Shown piece after piece: positions 32,151 to 47,227 of a DNA stretch of 64,000 bases. Under the pieces are notes generated by a model. It did no database searches. It was not told where the DNA came from and saw nothing but the letters and a program-made list of their open reading frames with translations. Made by a program: the position numbers and the translations under genes. Every line of letters begins with the position of its first letter. Within the stretch, counting starts at the first letter, position 1. The DNA comes from Leptasterias polaris (Eukaryota > Echinodermata > Asteroidea > Forcipulatida > Asteriidae), in contig JAZGTN010000149.1 of the NCBI GenBank assembly GCA_037783415.1, positions 1 through 64,000 on the forward strand, read 5' to 3'.

Positions 32151-35100
32151 TTAAGATGGAGTTGAGAAGATGATGGATGCCCTGGCATTCAAGAAGTAAC
32201 TTAGCAGAAGAGAAACTAATAAGACTATCATTCCAAGGCTGAATATCAGGCTCTGTCAAATATAGAACATAATCAACACAATAAGTACACAAATATCAAG
32301 TTTGATTAAAGCAGTGACTGCAAGGTGGCCTTTAATCATGAGGTCTAATGGGTAAGAAAGATCCTCTACAAGTTGCCTATGGAGTTGTTTTTGCAGGACT
32401 TGGAAGCATTGAGTGCACAAAACTAACCACACATCAGTGTGAGGGTAAAACAAAAACAGTAACTTGTTTTGCAAGTTTTCTTCTAAAAACATCTAAGATT
32501 TAGAAATCCCTACATGACAAAATAAGCCACATGTTTTGGTTTGTTACCTCTTGTTCAGTGCTTGGTTTGAGGTAGATCCTAACTGAGAAACTTCTCCATT
32601 GACTCTCTGTCCATGTTGAATATTCAGTAGATGCCCAGTCTTCCTCTCCTACAATGAATGCTGGTGATAACGCCGGGGATTGATTGACGGTACTCTCCAC
32701 ACAATAACCACGATCCTCTACTGGATCAGGACCTTGTATGAAGAAACTGTGAAATATCTGAAAGAAGTGGTTACAATAAACTAGTAATAATTTCACATTC
32801 AGTCAATAGTGACAACAGCCACCAGTCATACCCTAATGTAAGCCCTTGACATAGGACTGTTTCTGTGTACAGCACAGAGGAACAGTCCTGACTGATGGAT
32901 CAATCAATGCTCTTGACATAGGACTGTTTCTGTGTACAGCACAGAGGAACAGTCCTGACTGATGGATCAATCAATGCCCTTGTCAAGAAAAGTGAATTTG
33001 TGAGGATTTATATTCAGATAACCTTAAACAAATAGTTTGTAGGTCCTACATGGATGTACGCATTGGTTCCATCTCAATGTAAGCAATTTCACCTAAATCA
33101 CTCCATTTCACAACAGGAGTTTTGCAAAACAGACATGAAAGTTTAGAGCTTAATAAATTCTAAAATGAAAACCATTTCCTATGGGCTTTTGAAAACTATT
33201 GAAACTAGTCGGAGTACAGTAATGTTGTTTAACCATGACAGGAACAAACATAATATAAGATTAATAAAATTTCAAAATAAGTAAGGACTTTCTCATTGAA
33301 TGGGTCTGACTTTTTCAAACAGGTTGATGTAGATAAGCCTCAACAAAAAAACAAGATCACATTGTAGCATTGTCTTCATTTACAATCAAAACAAAGTTTG
33401 CATTATATATTTGTGATATATAACCCTGACTTCTACTATTAGAACACAAAGGCATATAATAGTTTCAGGATAGTTCTGAAACCATTGATTGGGTTAGTTT
33501 ACCTGGTCACTGCTGTCTTTTTTACACTGGTTCTGTGTATCATCTGACTCTATCACTTCAACTGATGTGAGGTTACCAGTGAAGTATCCCAGTAAACGTA
33601 TGATGAATTTTGTCATGGAGTTTGCTTCTCCGTCAAATACTCCAACATAACTTGGATATGCAGAGCTGGCTGTTTAAGTCAAATAGATCAAGAATCAACA
33701 TGTGCATTATTACACAATGTGTTCACTGTCTTAATGCAATCAAAACGACAAATGCTGATTTATGTGACAGTTTGTTTTATTTGACAAAATACAAACCCAA
33801 TTGAGGATAGTGCCATGGGTGATTAATTCATGATCATTTCTGTATGATCGTAAGATTAAAATGCTGATTTTGCATTATTGCTAGAAAACTATAAGGACAA
33901 ATATTGTTGGTTTAGTTGTAGGATCCCAGTTAGAGAAGTAGTAGAAATGGACTGGCCTAGTATTAGGTTTGACCCCTTTATGCAGCAGCCACATAATGCA
34001 ATAGTGTGCCCAGAGTCAGACACATTCAATGTCATTCTGAAATGCCAACAAACTTCAGCAGTTTGGAATGCTGCATCATACACTTTGTGTGATGTGTGGT
34101 GTGTTGGTTCCCATCACTACACACATTGATAGACAGTTGCTATATTGGTCAGAGCGCAATGGATAAGTCGATTACCAGCCAATTATCAGTGATTAAAATT
34201 TGTGTGAGAGATCATTCCTCCCAAGTTCATATGAAATATTAGTAAATCATTACACTCATTAGACTATCTTACATAAAGTTGATGCTTCTTTCTGAGATGC
34301 AATGGAGCGGAACAAACTACAGTTTGCTCTGATCAGGAAACAGTACAGCATGTCATTAACCTGCAATATTGCATCAAACAAACACTTTGTCAAAGTTTGA
34401 AGACAACAAATTTGCTCAAATTTAGTATATGGGGTGATTTTGGCTCAACAAGCTGAAATTTCAAATTGAAGCTCCATCCGACAAACATTTTTTGCGCTCC
34501 ACATGCCCTTTCTCAATGATTTGGTCAAAGTGAGCATGACTGCCAATATTCAAACAACCATAAATCAGTAACCACTTGGTCAAATTGGTTGACATTGGTG
34601 TTTTGGAAAGGGAAATGCATAAGCAAGCTAAATTTGCCATTATTTTTCATGTAGGAACACGTTGAGGTATGATGACCTCTTGACCTTTACTATGACCTTG
34701 AATTTGACCTTGTGGATCTCGGATCTGGAGATGAGCTTTTGCATGAATGGCATGGTGGAGAACATTTTTGATGAGTTTGGTGACTTTTACATTAATTTTA
34801 TTTACCCTCATGGACCATCCAAGCAGTTCAAGTGGCCATTGGAACCTGATAAATGCTGGAATACTGAAGCAATTATTTTATGTAAAGTCAACACCCCATT
34901 GCTGTCATCAAACCTCTTCCAAAAAGCATATTCTCCATAAGATTACAAAATGTGATCACTGCTTGTATAGATTGTACTTTTATTGCATAAATGCCTTACA
35001 TCATGTACATGTACATACATGTACATACATGTACAAAAATGTATGTAATGTGCATGTACTTTGCATAGGAATGTCACATTTGTATGGCAACTTTGAGAAG

Positions 35101-38100
35101 AGCCTGAAAACAAACAAAAGAATATTATATCTCAAATCTTTTGACATTATGGAGATAACATATGGGGGTAAATTTTCACCAAAGTTCATTTCCAGATCAT
35201 ATGATCCACAAGGTCAAAGTAAAGGTCAAAGTAAAGGTCAAGAGGTCATCATACCTCAACATGTTCCTACCTAAAAAATAATGGCAGATTTAGATTGCTT
35301 ATGCAATTTCCTTTCTAAAAACACCAATATCAGAGATGCCAACATTGAATTCCGAAAAAGAGTAGCATCGCCGAGCAAGTTTAGGTCAGGCATACAAGTA
35401 ACAACTCACCGAGCCGTAAAAAGGGGAAAATTATGACATTTATGATAAAAACTAATATTTTCATTGAAAATTGCTTAATGCAAAGCGGCCTTGTTATATA
35501 AAGGCCAAACAATTATGAATTTTATTTAGGCTTGATTTAGAAAAAAATAAATAAAAAATAATAATTTTTTTTATTTTTATCGGACCGCAATTTGCACTAG
35601 CTTGTGCATGAAGAGAACCATACATGTACTGCAATTCTTTCCAACTAAATTCAACAAAAATGCTTTGGTTTTTGTCCCAATGTTTATTGAGAAATTAATG
35701 CTCACGTTTGTACACACACACCACACCACAGCAGGCCATTCAAGTCTTCAATTCAAACGACTTCAGCAAGAGGAATTTTGTCAACTTGCCTTTCCAACCA
35801 ATTCCATTACCACCAACTGCATTCTTTACAACTTTTTTATTAACAGTTTTCATCAGATCTTGGCCTCGATTGCGATCGATGAAATCTTTTCTTTTTGTCA
35901 CTTTTAATTTAGTTGATCGATGCATGCAGCGATTGTGATGCTTGAAACAAACTCCACAACGACGTGCGCTTGCATTACTGACAGATAAAAGTTATCACAG
36001 TGTCTGTTTGCCGCCGCATCCCACACACATCAAGCGTTAGAAAAACTGCGGAACCAGTCTCTACAAAAGCAACTGTAGAATGTATGCTGTACAAGGTGCC
36101 TTGTGTCTCTGTGCTCTGCGTGTCAGTGTAGGCAAATCCTGAGTGCGATAGTTTATGGGATTGGTACCTAAATTATAACGGGTGTGAATTCGGGTCCGCT
36201 ATCATCACTTTTAACCACGCGGCAGACAACATTTAAAGTTTTTATTTTATTTTATCATGATACATTGATACGGCTTGTTTATCGTATTTAATCGAGATAT
36301 TATTGTAGCGGTGTATTCACGGCTCAAAATAGTAATTTCTATGCCCAAATCATGTATGTTGGCATCTCTGCAATACCAATTTGACCCAGTGGTTAGCGAT
36401 TTATGGTCGTTTGAATAATGGCAGTCGTGCTCATTTTGACCGAATTCATCCAGAAAGGGCCTGTCAAAACGCAAAAACAGTTTGCCCGATAGAGCTTAAA
36501 AATATTAATTTGAGCTTGTTGGGCAAAAATCAGCCCATTAACCTAATTTGAGCAAATTTGAAGAGGGTAGGGTTTAAAAAGTCCTTTTTGGGGGTGATTT
36601 GACACGGAATGACCTACATGTATTTTGTTACGGTTGATGATAACTAATGACAGCAGAGGAGCTTTAACTTCACAACATTTTTTTTTAATGAGAGCTTTTA
36701 AAATTTATGACACATGAATGGCCATGATGGACAAAACTTATGACCAAGTCCTAAGTGAAGCTTACTTTTATCAACTTCATACCATTACTCTTTTTCCTGA
36801 GAAATATTTCATCTGAACTACTACAGCGTGCAAGAAAATTTTCCCACACAAATAAAAATGCGTAATGAATGTGTACCGTAGTTTTCGGCTTCTTAACAAT
36901 GCACTGCCTAATATGATGACCTTTGCTAATATGATGACCTTTGCACAGGTTTGTTGTGTGGTATATTTATTACAGAATAGAGGGTTGGAATTTATAACAG
37001 TCAAGATGCAAGAGTTTATGACAACAAATCTTGGTTGATTCCCAATACATTATAAATTGTCATGGAATGGAGAAATGCAGTTTAAGGCTTATGGGCTGAT
37101 GGTTTGCGTATCTAGTGTCCATACAGAACTGTGGTATTATCTCAACAGGATTGGTATGGTATGAATGCTGCGTAAGTTTCACAACTTTATTTTGATGTGT
37201 AGTTGTGAAGGGAATTTTCATTTAAAATACAAATGTAACTTACAATTGTAGCATTAGCTTCGATGAGCTCTGCATCTGTAGCATCCGGTCTGGCTAATTT
37301 ATACAGAGCACGAGATACAGTGGTGGCAATGGATGCTAGCTCCTTCAAGAGAAAACAAAATTAATAAACAAATATTCAGATAACAAAGTCAAACTAAGAA
37401 ATTGTGCACTTAGATTGTTTGGATGCATCTGAAGTGGTTTTATGGTACAATCCAATACTGACATTCTGATCCATGTTTAACGACACAGACTGAAGAAAAT
37501 ACTAAACTAAAGAAATGTGTGTTATAAAGAACATTACAAAAAGGAAAACAGTTGTAAAGAACTAGAGAAGGGTACATGGCAAATTTCTAGAGTTGTAAGA
37601 AACATGCAATACTTCAATTCTGTGAGGTCTACTAAGTGGATAAGATAACACCTGGAGCATTTCTATAGTAGTAAGTTGATAAGAAGCTATAGAACGGATC
37701 AGCTCAGGTCTTAACGACTAGAAACCCAATATTCAAATTGACTTCTGACTATATATAACGATCAATTAGATAGGAGTTTCTGTATCAGAGATTAAATCGG
37801 ATTCATTACTACACAATGCAGGAATGCAAGAATTGATACCAAATAAACATCAAAAATGAACAAATGACTTACTGTTGCCAATGGAAATATTGTAGAGTTT
37901 TCATTCTCTTCATATTGCAAAAGTTTGGCAGTATCAAATCTGCTATTATAAAACCTGCAATGATTGAACACAAGCACATCACTATTACCATCATACTTAT
38001 AAAAATTACAAAACATTAGCATACTATCTGTGAGTGATTGGCAGCTCTGTCCGTTTGTGGCATTTATTCTTTCATTAACCCTCTTGCTGTCTGACCATTC

Positions 38101-41100
38101 AATACCATTCACTGTGGTTTTGAATGATAGATAAGCTATGCCAGCCTTGCAATATGATACCATGAGGGAATGCATGTACACAGTACACAGTTAGTTCTGT
38201 GCACAGTTGTGCCACCATACACAACTTTGGCAGTTGAATGGTTTCAAATGGTTGGTCAACTCACTTGAAAATGTTGCAAACAGTAGGAGGGTTAATAATT
38301 CATTTTAGCCCTTTCAGTTCCCTGAATACTCATTGTGGCAAACTACATATGTGGAGAAAGTCAACAAGATTATCATTTTTTTCACCAAGGTCCATTTCAA
38401 GACTTACTCAGGCTGTGTCTCAAGAAATGGTTTTGGCTACAGCTATTATCTCCCTTAGTACTGGCCTGATACCAATACTGGCTAAAAAAGAACCATTATG
38501 TTGTTTAGAATGCTGGTCATCTTGCCCCAGCAAGCCCCTCACTGTTTGAACAATCTTGACTCTTAGAAAGCCATCACCTAACACAGTCAAAGACCCCCAA
38601 ATTACCCCCAAACAAAGCAGCCCACTGCTCATCTAGAAGTTGAATGAGTTCTGTTGTTCTTTTTTGAAATTCACTTCTGTTTTTGAAAGGTGTACAATAA
38701 AAATAAAAGTGGCAAGTATATTCCTTCTTTAGTATGGAGCCTGTTGCTGTGTTGAGGGTTGTAGCAGTGGCCGTTTTGACTGAAACAGTTATTGTTCAAC
38801 CCTAGCAGTGTCCTGGGCCGATTAAATTGGGCCAATTGTCAGACTGTGTAATAATGCATTGTATTGGTAACAATTTACCTTGTGAAGTTGTGAAAAAAAA
38901 AATAAAAAAATAAAAAAAATTATCCCCTGGCTGCCGCTTCCCAGGTTGTATCGTATACTTGGGTGTGATCCTTGGCTACACGGCAGTTTACGGTTGAATG
39001 ACTTCTGACTGGCACCCACCGAACAAGGATATTGACAAAATAGGGAGACCGCCATCATAGGGCTAGATAGCTCAGTTGGTAGAGCGCCGGCACGTCAATC
39101 CGGAGGTCGTTGGTTCAAATCCCGCTCTAGTCAATTTTTCCTTGTTCAACCCAAAATCATTTAAAATTTACCCAGTCAGTTTCCCTTGTGGTTTGTTATT
39201 TGATAAAAAAATAAAGTTTGAGAAGTCAGCTTTGAAAATGTGCAAGACCCTGGTTTATTATGCTTGGAGTGATTCAATGGATACCAAGTGATTGATTATG
39301 ACTGGAGGTAAGAAAAACCAGCAAACATACTACCATTTAAGCTAATAGCAAAATGGCAAAAATAAAACTAATCGTTGGTTCAGCTGTGGCTAAATCACTA
39401 CATCTTTATTTGCTTCGATATTACATTTATATTAACCAGAGACAGGTAGAGACTATATATTAAGATACTGCCTTATATTACCTGTTGGTATATTCCTTCT
39501 CATGATCCGTCAGCACGATGCCTGGTACCTTGACTCCAGTACGCAGGAATCTATGGAATGATGCTGGGGGCAGTGGCTGATCAGGACTTGGTTTGTTTAT
39601 TGTGATGTCACTTCCAGATATTGAGCTCTTTAGACTGGCCAATAACTTATCAGTCTGCAAGACAAGAATGTCATTAAACTCAAAAATCTCAACTAAACTA
39701 AAAATCTCAACCATGTATAGCTTCATGACGAGGTGCAGGTGAGCTTGTAACCAGACACACATTGTACATAAACTACCTTACTCGTAAGTATATCATACCA
39801 AAAGTGCCATAGAAAATCAGCATGAAATATGTTCAGATATGTTTAAACATGTATGTGTAGTGATCACACAGTTGGGTCTGTATGTGGTGCTAATTGTACA
39901 TACTATACCTGTTGTTGTGTCTGTTGGTCTTGTTGTGTGATTGGGTCTGTATGTGCAAAAAGTTTTCCATCGGCAGCTAGTCCAAGTTGATTCAATTCTA
40001 GGTAGTATGCGATATCATCTACATCAACAAATGCCGGTTGACTCAAGTCATCATTTTCTTTGAATGGAAATTGCCCTCTTCTCATGTCATACACCATTCG
40101 GGATGATCCAATGTAATCATAGCTCTCCTATCAAAACACATCACAAACCAAAGATGAAGAATTCAGCTTTTAATCACAACTTGTTCAGATGTTGAATATA
40201 AAGTAATGGAAATTCAGAACATTTGCATAACTTAGACCTGCTCCACTATAACCAGAAAAAAAACCTTTATTTATGCAACAAAGCAGTGTCTCAACAATAA
40301 GAGTTAACACAGTGTACAAACACCCATCTTCATGCAGTAATAACAAGGAAAATAACATTATTTAATAAGAGTATAAAAGATTGGTGATGAGGTCTTAAAC
40401 GGCCATTTAAAACCAACAGGGTTGTGGTTGTGGCTGTGGCATAAAGGACTGAATCGAAGGCGAGCTTTTTATTGCATGACCACGCCACTGTAAGGTTTTA
40501 ACGGCCGTTTAAGACTGCATCAAAAACATTCCCAATCACAAATACCCTTTTTGTAAAAAGAGTAAAAATAAAGGAAAAACTATAATTGAACTCGGTCATG
40601 CAACCACACTCCAATAAGACTGCCTAAACTGCTTAACACGGTCATGCAACCACACTCCAATAAGACTGCCTAAACTGCTTAACACGGTCATGCAACCACA
40701 CTCCAATAAGACTGCCTAAACTGCTTAACACGGTCATGCAACCACACTCCAATAAGACTGCCTAAACTGCTTAACACGGTCATGCAACCACACTCCAATA
40801 AGACTGCCTAAACTGCTTAACACGGTCATGCAACCACACTCCAATAAGACTGCCTAAACTGCTTAACACGGTCATGCAACCACACTCCAATAAGACTGCC
40901 TAAACTGCTTAACACGGTCATGCAACCACACTCCAATAAGACTGCCTAAACTGCTTAACACGGTCATGCAACCACACTCCAATAAGACTGCCTAAACTGC
41001 TTAACACGGTCATGCAACCACACTCCAATAAGACTGCCTAAACTGCTTAACACGGTCATGCAACCACACTCCAATAAGACTGCCTAAACTGCTTAACACG

Positions 41101-44100
41101 GTCATGCAACCACACTCCAATAAGACTGCCTAAACTGCTTAACACGGTCATGCAACCACACTCCAATAAGACTGCCTAAACTGCTTAACACGGTCATGCA
41201 ACCACACTCCAATAAGACTGCCTAAACTGCTTAACACGGTCATGCAACCACACTCCAATAAGACTGCCTAAACTGCTTAACACGGTCATGCAACCACACT
41301 CCAATAAGACTGCCTAAACTGCTTAACACGGTCATGCAACCACACTCCAATAAGACTGCCTAAACTGCTTAACACGGTCATGCAACCACACTCCAATAAG
41401 ACTGCCTAAACTGCTTAACACGGTCATGCAACCACACTCCAATAAGACTGCCTAAACTGCTTAACACGGTCATGCAACCACACTCCAATAAGACTGCCTA
41501 AACTGCTTAACACGGTCATGCAACCACACTCCAATAAGACTGCCTAAACTGCTTAACACGGTCATGCAACCACACTCCAATAAGACTGCCTAAACTGCTT
41601 AACACGGTCATGCAACCACACTCCAATAAGACTGCCTAAACTGCTTAACACGGTCATGCAACCACACTCCAATAAGACTGCCTAAACTGCTTAACACGGT
41701 CATGCAACCACACTCCAATAAGACTGCCTAAACTGCTTAACACGGTCATGCAACCACACTCCAATAAGACTGCCTAAACTGCTTAACACGGTCATGCAAC
41801 CACACTCCAATAAGACTGCCTAAACTGCTTAACACGGTCATGCAACCACACTCCAATAAGACTGCCTAAACTGCTTAACACGGTCATGCAACCACACTCC
41901 AATAAGACTGCCTAAACTGCTTAACACGGTCATGCAACCACACTCCAATAAGACTGCCTAAACTGCTTAACACGGTCATGCAACCACACTCCAATAAGAC
42001 TGCCTAAACTGCTTAACACGGTCATGCAACCACACTCCAATAAGACTGCCTAAACTGCTTAACACGGTCATGCAACCACACTCCAATAAGACTGCCTAAA
42101 CTGCTTAACACGGTCATGCAACCACACTCCAATAAGACTGCCTAAACTGCTTAACACGGTCATGCAACCACACTCCAATAAGACTGCCTAAACTGCTTAA
42201 CACGGTCATGCAACCACACTCCAATAAGACTGCCTAAACTGCTTAACACGGTCATGCAACCACACTCCAATAAGACTGCCTAAACTGCTTAACACGGTCA
42301 TGCAACCACACTCCAATAAGACTGCCTAAACTGCTTAACACGGTCATGCAACCACACTCCAATAAGACTGCCTAAACTGCTTAACACGGTCATGCAACCA
42401 CACTCCAATAAGACTGCCTAAACTGCTTAACACGGTCATGCAACCACACTCCAATAAGACTGCCTAAACTGCTTAACACGGTCATGCAACCACACTCCAA
42501 TAAGACTGCCTAAACTGCTTAACACGGTCATGCAACCACACTCCAATAAGACTGCCTAAACTGCTTAACACGGTCATGCAACCACACTCCAATAAGACTG
42601 CCTAAACTGCTTAACACGGTCATGCAACCACACTCCAATAAGACTGCCTAAACTGCTTAACACGGTCATGCAACCACACTCCAATAAGACTGCCTAAACT
42701 GCTTAACACGGTCATGCAACCACACTCCAATAAGACTGCCTAAACTGCTTAACACGGTCATGCAACCACACTCCAATAAGACTGCCTAAACTGCTTAACA
42801 CGGTCATGCAACCACACTCCAATAAGACTGCCTAAACTGCTTAACACGGTCATGCAACCACACTCCAATAAGACTGCCTAAACTGCTTAACACGGTCATG
42901 CAACCACACTCCAATAAGACTGCCTAAACTGCTTAACACGGTCATGCAACCACACTCCAATAAGACTGCCTAAACTGCTTAACACGGTCATGCAACCACA
43001 CTCCAATAAGACTGCCTAAACTGCTTAACACGGTCATGCAACCACACTCCAATAAGACTGCCTAAACTGCTTAACACGGTCATGCAACCACACTCCAATA
43101 AGACTGCCTAAACTGCTTAACACGGTCATGCAACCACACTCCAATAAGACTGCCTAAACTGCTTAACACGGTCATGCAACCACACTCCAATAAGACTGCC
43201 TAAACTGCTTAACACGGTCATGCAACCACACTCCAATAAGACTGCCTAAACTGCTTAACACGGTCATGCAACCACACTCCAATAAGACTGCCTAAACTGC
43301 TTAACACGGTCATGCAACCACACTCCAATAAGACTGCCTAAACTGCTTAACACGGTCATGCAACCACACTCCAATAAGACTGCCTAAACTGCTTAACACG
43401 GTCATGCAACCACACTCCAATAAGACTGCCTAAACTGCTTAACACGGTCATGCAACCACACTCCAATAAGACTGCCTAAACTGCTTAACACGGTCATGCA
43501 ACCACACTCCAATAAGACTGCCTAAACTGCTTAACACGGTCATGCAACCACACTCCAATAAGACTGCCTAAACTGCTTAACACGGTCATGCAACCACACT
43601 CCAATAAGACTGCCTAAACTGCTTAACACGGTCATGCAACCACACTCCAATAAGACTGCCTAAACTGCTTAACACGGTCATGCAACCACACTGCAATAAG
43701 ACTGCCTAAACTGCTTAACACGGTCATGCAACCACACTCCAATAAGACTGCCTAAACTGCTTGAGTATTTATGAATACAAGGTTTAATTGGTGTATTTAC
43801 TTCTGGCTAGTACTAGTCATAGAAGAAAAATTAACAACAACAAAGTTTTCTTTTGAAATGTTGGAGGAAAGTCAGAATCACAAAATCTCTTTTTTGTCTT
43901 TGACTTTAAGTCCTTGATTTGTCAACAACTAAACAAGACGGAACTGTCTCTGCAGTTTGTTCTTGTTGTTTAGCCTGTGCATTATTATGGAGCTCATGAA
44001 ACACATGAAAACATATTTGATGACTCATTAGAAAAAGCGAAGAACAGGATTATTAGGCTTGTATCAATAACACACAAATATACTCTTTGGACACTGCTGG

Positions 44101-47100
44101 TGGAGATGGATGATTTGTTTTCTCATACTAGAAGTACAAAGTTATTTACCCCTTGAAAGAAGACAAACATGATATCACTCATGTTTTGTTTGATTGTTGA
44201 ATCCAATGCACCAAGGGCTTGTACTACAGCTAGCAGTGTGATGAAACTAGAAGCGGAATGTTCCGCACCTTCACGGGGCAGTACATTGTAGAATAGAGAT
44301 GTAGAATCCACCTAGATTAAACACACACACAATGTTCAAGACAGGTTAGGCAACTCACAACTTGAAGACTCCATCACACGAACAGTCTTTTTAAAACCGG
44401 TGCAATTCAATATACATTGTTGAAACTCAAAACTTCCAAGAAGTCATTTGGATATGACTGGTAATAAAACCAGAGTCAGGCCTCAAACTTCCCGGCAGCC
44501 ACGACGGCCATGGCCGTCGGTGCCCTTGTTACTGGCCAGGGTGCCCCTCCAAAAGTCACCTTCTTCAAAGCCATAATTGCTGTGCCCTTAATTCCCTTTG
44601 GCCGTGGTGCCCTTTTTAATAGAAGTTAAATATCAGTGTTGTTCAGAAGCACCAGCTGCCGCGATTTTTCGGAATATTTTTTACATAGTTGTCAATGATT
44701 ACTCTACACAGACGAAGCCGACCGTTGGAGATCCTTTTCTTTATTTAATGTTAGCCCCAGACACTATCCAGGCCTATTCCTGGGCGAATGATTGACACTC
44801 CTATTGAGACCCAATTACTCTTATCTTAACCCTCTACAGTTTGTTATACAATTGACACTCTTGTTTCACTCAAAAGACAAGCCGCCTGTGCGGTGTCTTT
44901 GTGGTTAATCCTCTACAGATTGTTATACAATTGTTTTAGTTTGTAATACTCTTTCTTCACTCAAAAGACTAGCTGCTTGCGTGCGGTGTCTTTGTGACCT
45001 GGTTTTGTGACTCATAGGAGTGGATGTTGTGTTCTTTTTAACCTGGAAAGTGTGTTGACATCTGGTGGCTTTACAGTTTTACAGTTTGTTTATAAATAAG
45101 ATGTGATTTATCAATATTTTATTCATGCAAATTGTTTCATGGGGTTAACCACCCATAGGGGAACCTCTGGCCAATTTTCAAATTTATATTTTTTTAATTT
45201 TGTGTAAAAAACCTTTAGGGTAACTAATGCATTACAGTGTTATTAATTATTGATGGCCTTCGTGCCTTTTTAAAAACTGAATTTTTGGCCTTGGTGCCCA
45301 ATCTACTGGCCTTGGTGCCCTCCAAAATTTGGCTTGCTTCAAGGCCAAAGTGGCCTTGCCCTAAAAATGTTGAAGTTTGAGGCCTGCAGAGTCAAAAAAT
45401 GTCACATACTAGTAACTAGTTGTTCTAAGGATGTCTCGATTTTGTTTAGGTAATTGTTTTTGATAAGGTTATTGATTTTGGTAACGTTATTGATTGTGAA
45501 AAGGTTATTGATTGTGAAAAGGTTATTGATTTTGAAAAGGTTATTGACTTTGATAAGAAAATTGATTTTGAAAAGGTTATTGATATTGATGAGTTTATTA
45601 ATTTTCATGAAATTGTTGAATTTGGAAAGGTTTTTGATTTTGATAAGATTATTGGTTTTGATATTGAGTACTACTTTAACCTACCTGTGCTGTTACTAGT
45701 ATGAGGGAGTTGTTGTTCAGCCCTTGTGTCTTATTAGTTGGTACTAATGTAACCCAGGAGTTAAAATCACCAAGAGGATCACAGAAAAAGGCTGCAAAGA
45801 GAAAATAACACCATCAGCACAATAAGAGAAAATAACACCATCAGCACAATAAGAGAAAATAACACCATCAGCACACAATGAGCTTTAAGTCAGGAACCAA
45901 CATTATCTCCTGTTATCAGCAACCAACAGTATAAAAAGAATTTACATGTAATAAGTATTTTGTGCATTGTGCGTGGCACACGCAAAAGTATTTGTAAGTT
46001 TCATTATGATCCGTGTAACACTATCATACAAACAACAGCAAGCTGTAAAAATAAATCATCAGTCTAAATTTGTTTAGAAAAAATAATACAAAACTTGTTT
46101 GTCTTTTGCTGAAAAGTTGGGCGATGAAACTTTGTAACTTTGGGATATCTCGCTCTAATAGCATATTAATCCCATACCTCACAGTTCACACCAACTCATG
46201 ACAGAACAAAACTACACATCCGTTTAAATTTACAAGATAAGGAGCGAGATGGTGGCAAGGTGGTATAGTCAGTATCATATGAGAATTTACTTAAGTAAAA
46301 ACTAATGCACACAAATAATATACATAGGGTTAAATAGTTCAGTTGGTAGAGAGCCAGCCTGTTAAACCAGAGGCTTTTGGTTCAAATCCAGCTCTAGTCA
46401 TTTTGTCTTTATTCAACCCAAAATTATTACAAATTTACCCAGTTAGTTTCCCTTTGTGGTTCATAACTTAATAAATAATATACAGTTGTCATTTGTTGAT
46501 AGAGTTGGTAACTTACATGGTTCCAGATTAGTTGCTTGTTGCGTTCGTCTCATACATGTAGGGGTATCCTTGGCTCCAAACATGAAGTCATGTAATTCAG
46601 TTGCACACAGTGGATAGGAGCGAGGCTTCTTGTCTATTGGCTTATTATGTTCCATGTAACACTATCATACAAACAGCAAAGTACAGTGTACATGTATGTT
46701 CAGACAAAAGTCATAGTATACCAATCAAAACATACAAAGCATATTACTTTCATTTTCCTTCATTAAAAAGTTAACTTGTGCATTCTAAAAGAGTTGTTTC
46801 CAGCAGTCACAAGAAAGCACTGTAGGCTGGTCTGTTCAATAACTCATCAAAGCATTAAGTTTTGTCATCATATTCTGGGGCATCATAAAAACATACAGCA
46901 ATAGACATGATAGAAATAACAATTATATAAGAGGTTCCTAATGGAAGGTGTTTACGCACTTGTGCGGACCTTTGTCAAGTCTATTACGCAATGAAACAAA
47001 GCTACCCACAACTTTTGTTCAACTTGGACCCTTGTGTGGGTGTGAGTAGGTAACCACATTCAAACCGGGGACCTATAACAAAAGAGGACAATAGGTCCAC

Positions 47101-47196
47101 GGTTGCTATCACAAAGGAAAGCATTGTGGTCCACGGTTGCTATCACAAAGAGTTGAACAAAGGAGGGTCCAAGATTGCAGGCTGTTACACCCAGGT

Positions 47197-47227
<31 letters not shown>

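Noticed and set aside
33889..34083. Minus-strand frame with LCGCCIKGSN resembling a nicastrin segment
   Set aside because: The phase and splice sites do not fit. The proper exon is 34273-34360 (NDMLYCFLIRANCSLF), which joins both neighbours in phase.
39059..39131. Functional tRNA gene
   Set aside because: Mismatches in the T stem, an acceptor end mismatch, and shared flanks with two other copies mark it as a SINE head.
40589..43762. CRISPR array or coding repeat
   Set aside because: A continuous 46-bp satellite in an intron; no spacers and no maintained frame.
45402..45699. Leu/Ile/Lys-rich membrane-like peptide
   Set aside because: A product of the degenerate GGTTATTGATTTTGAAAA repeat in nicastrin intron 7.
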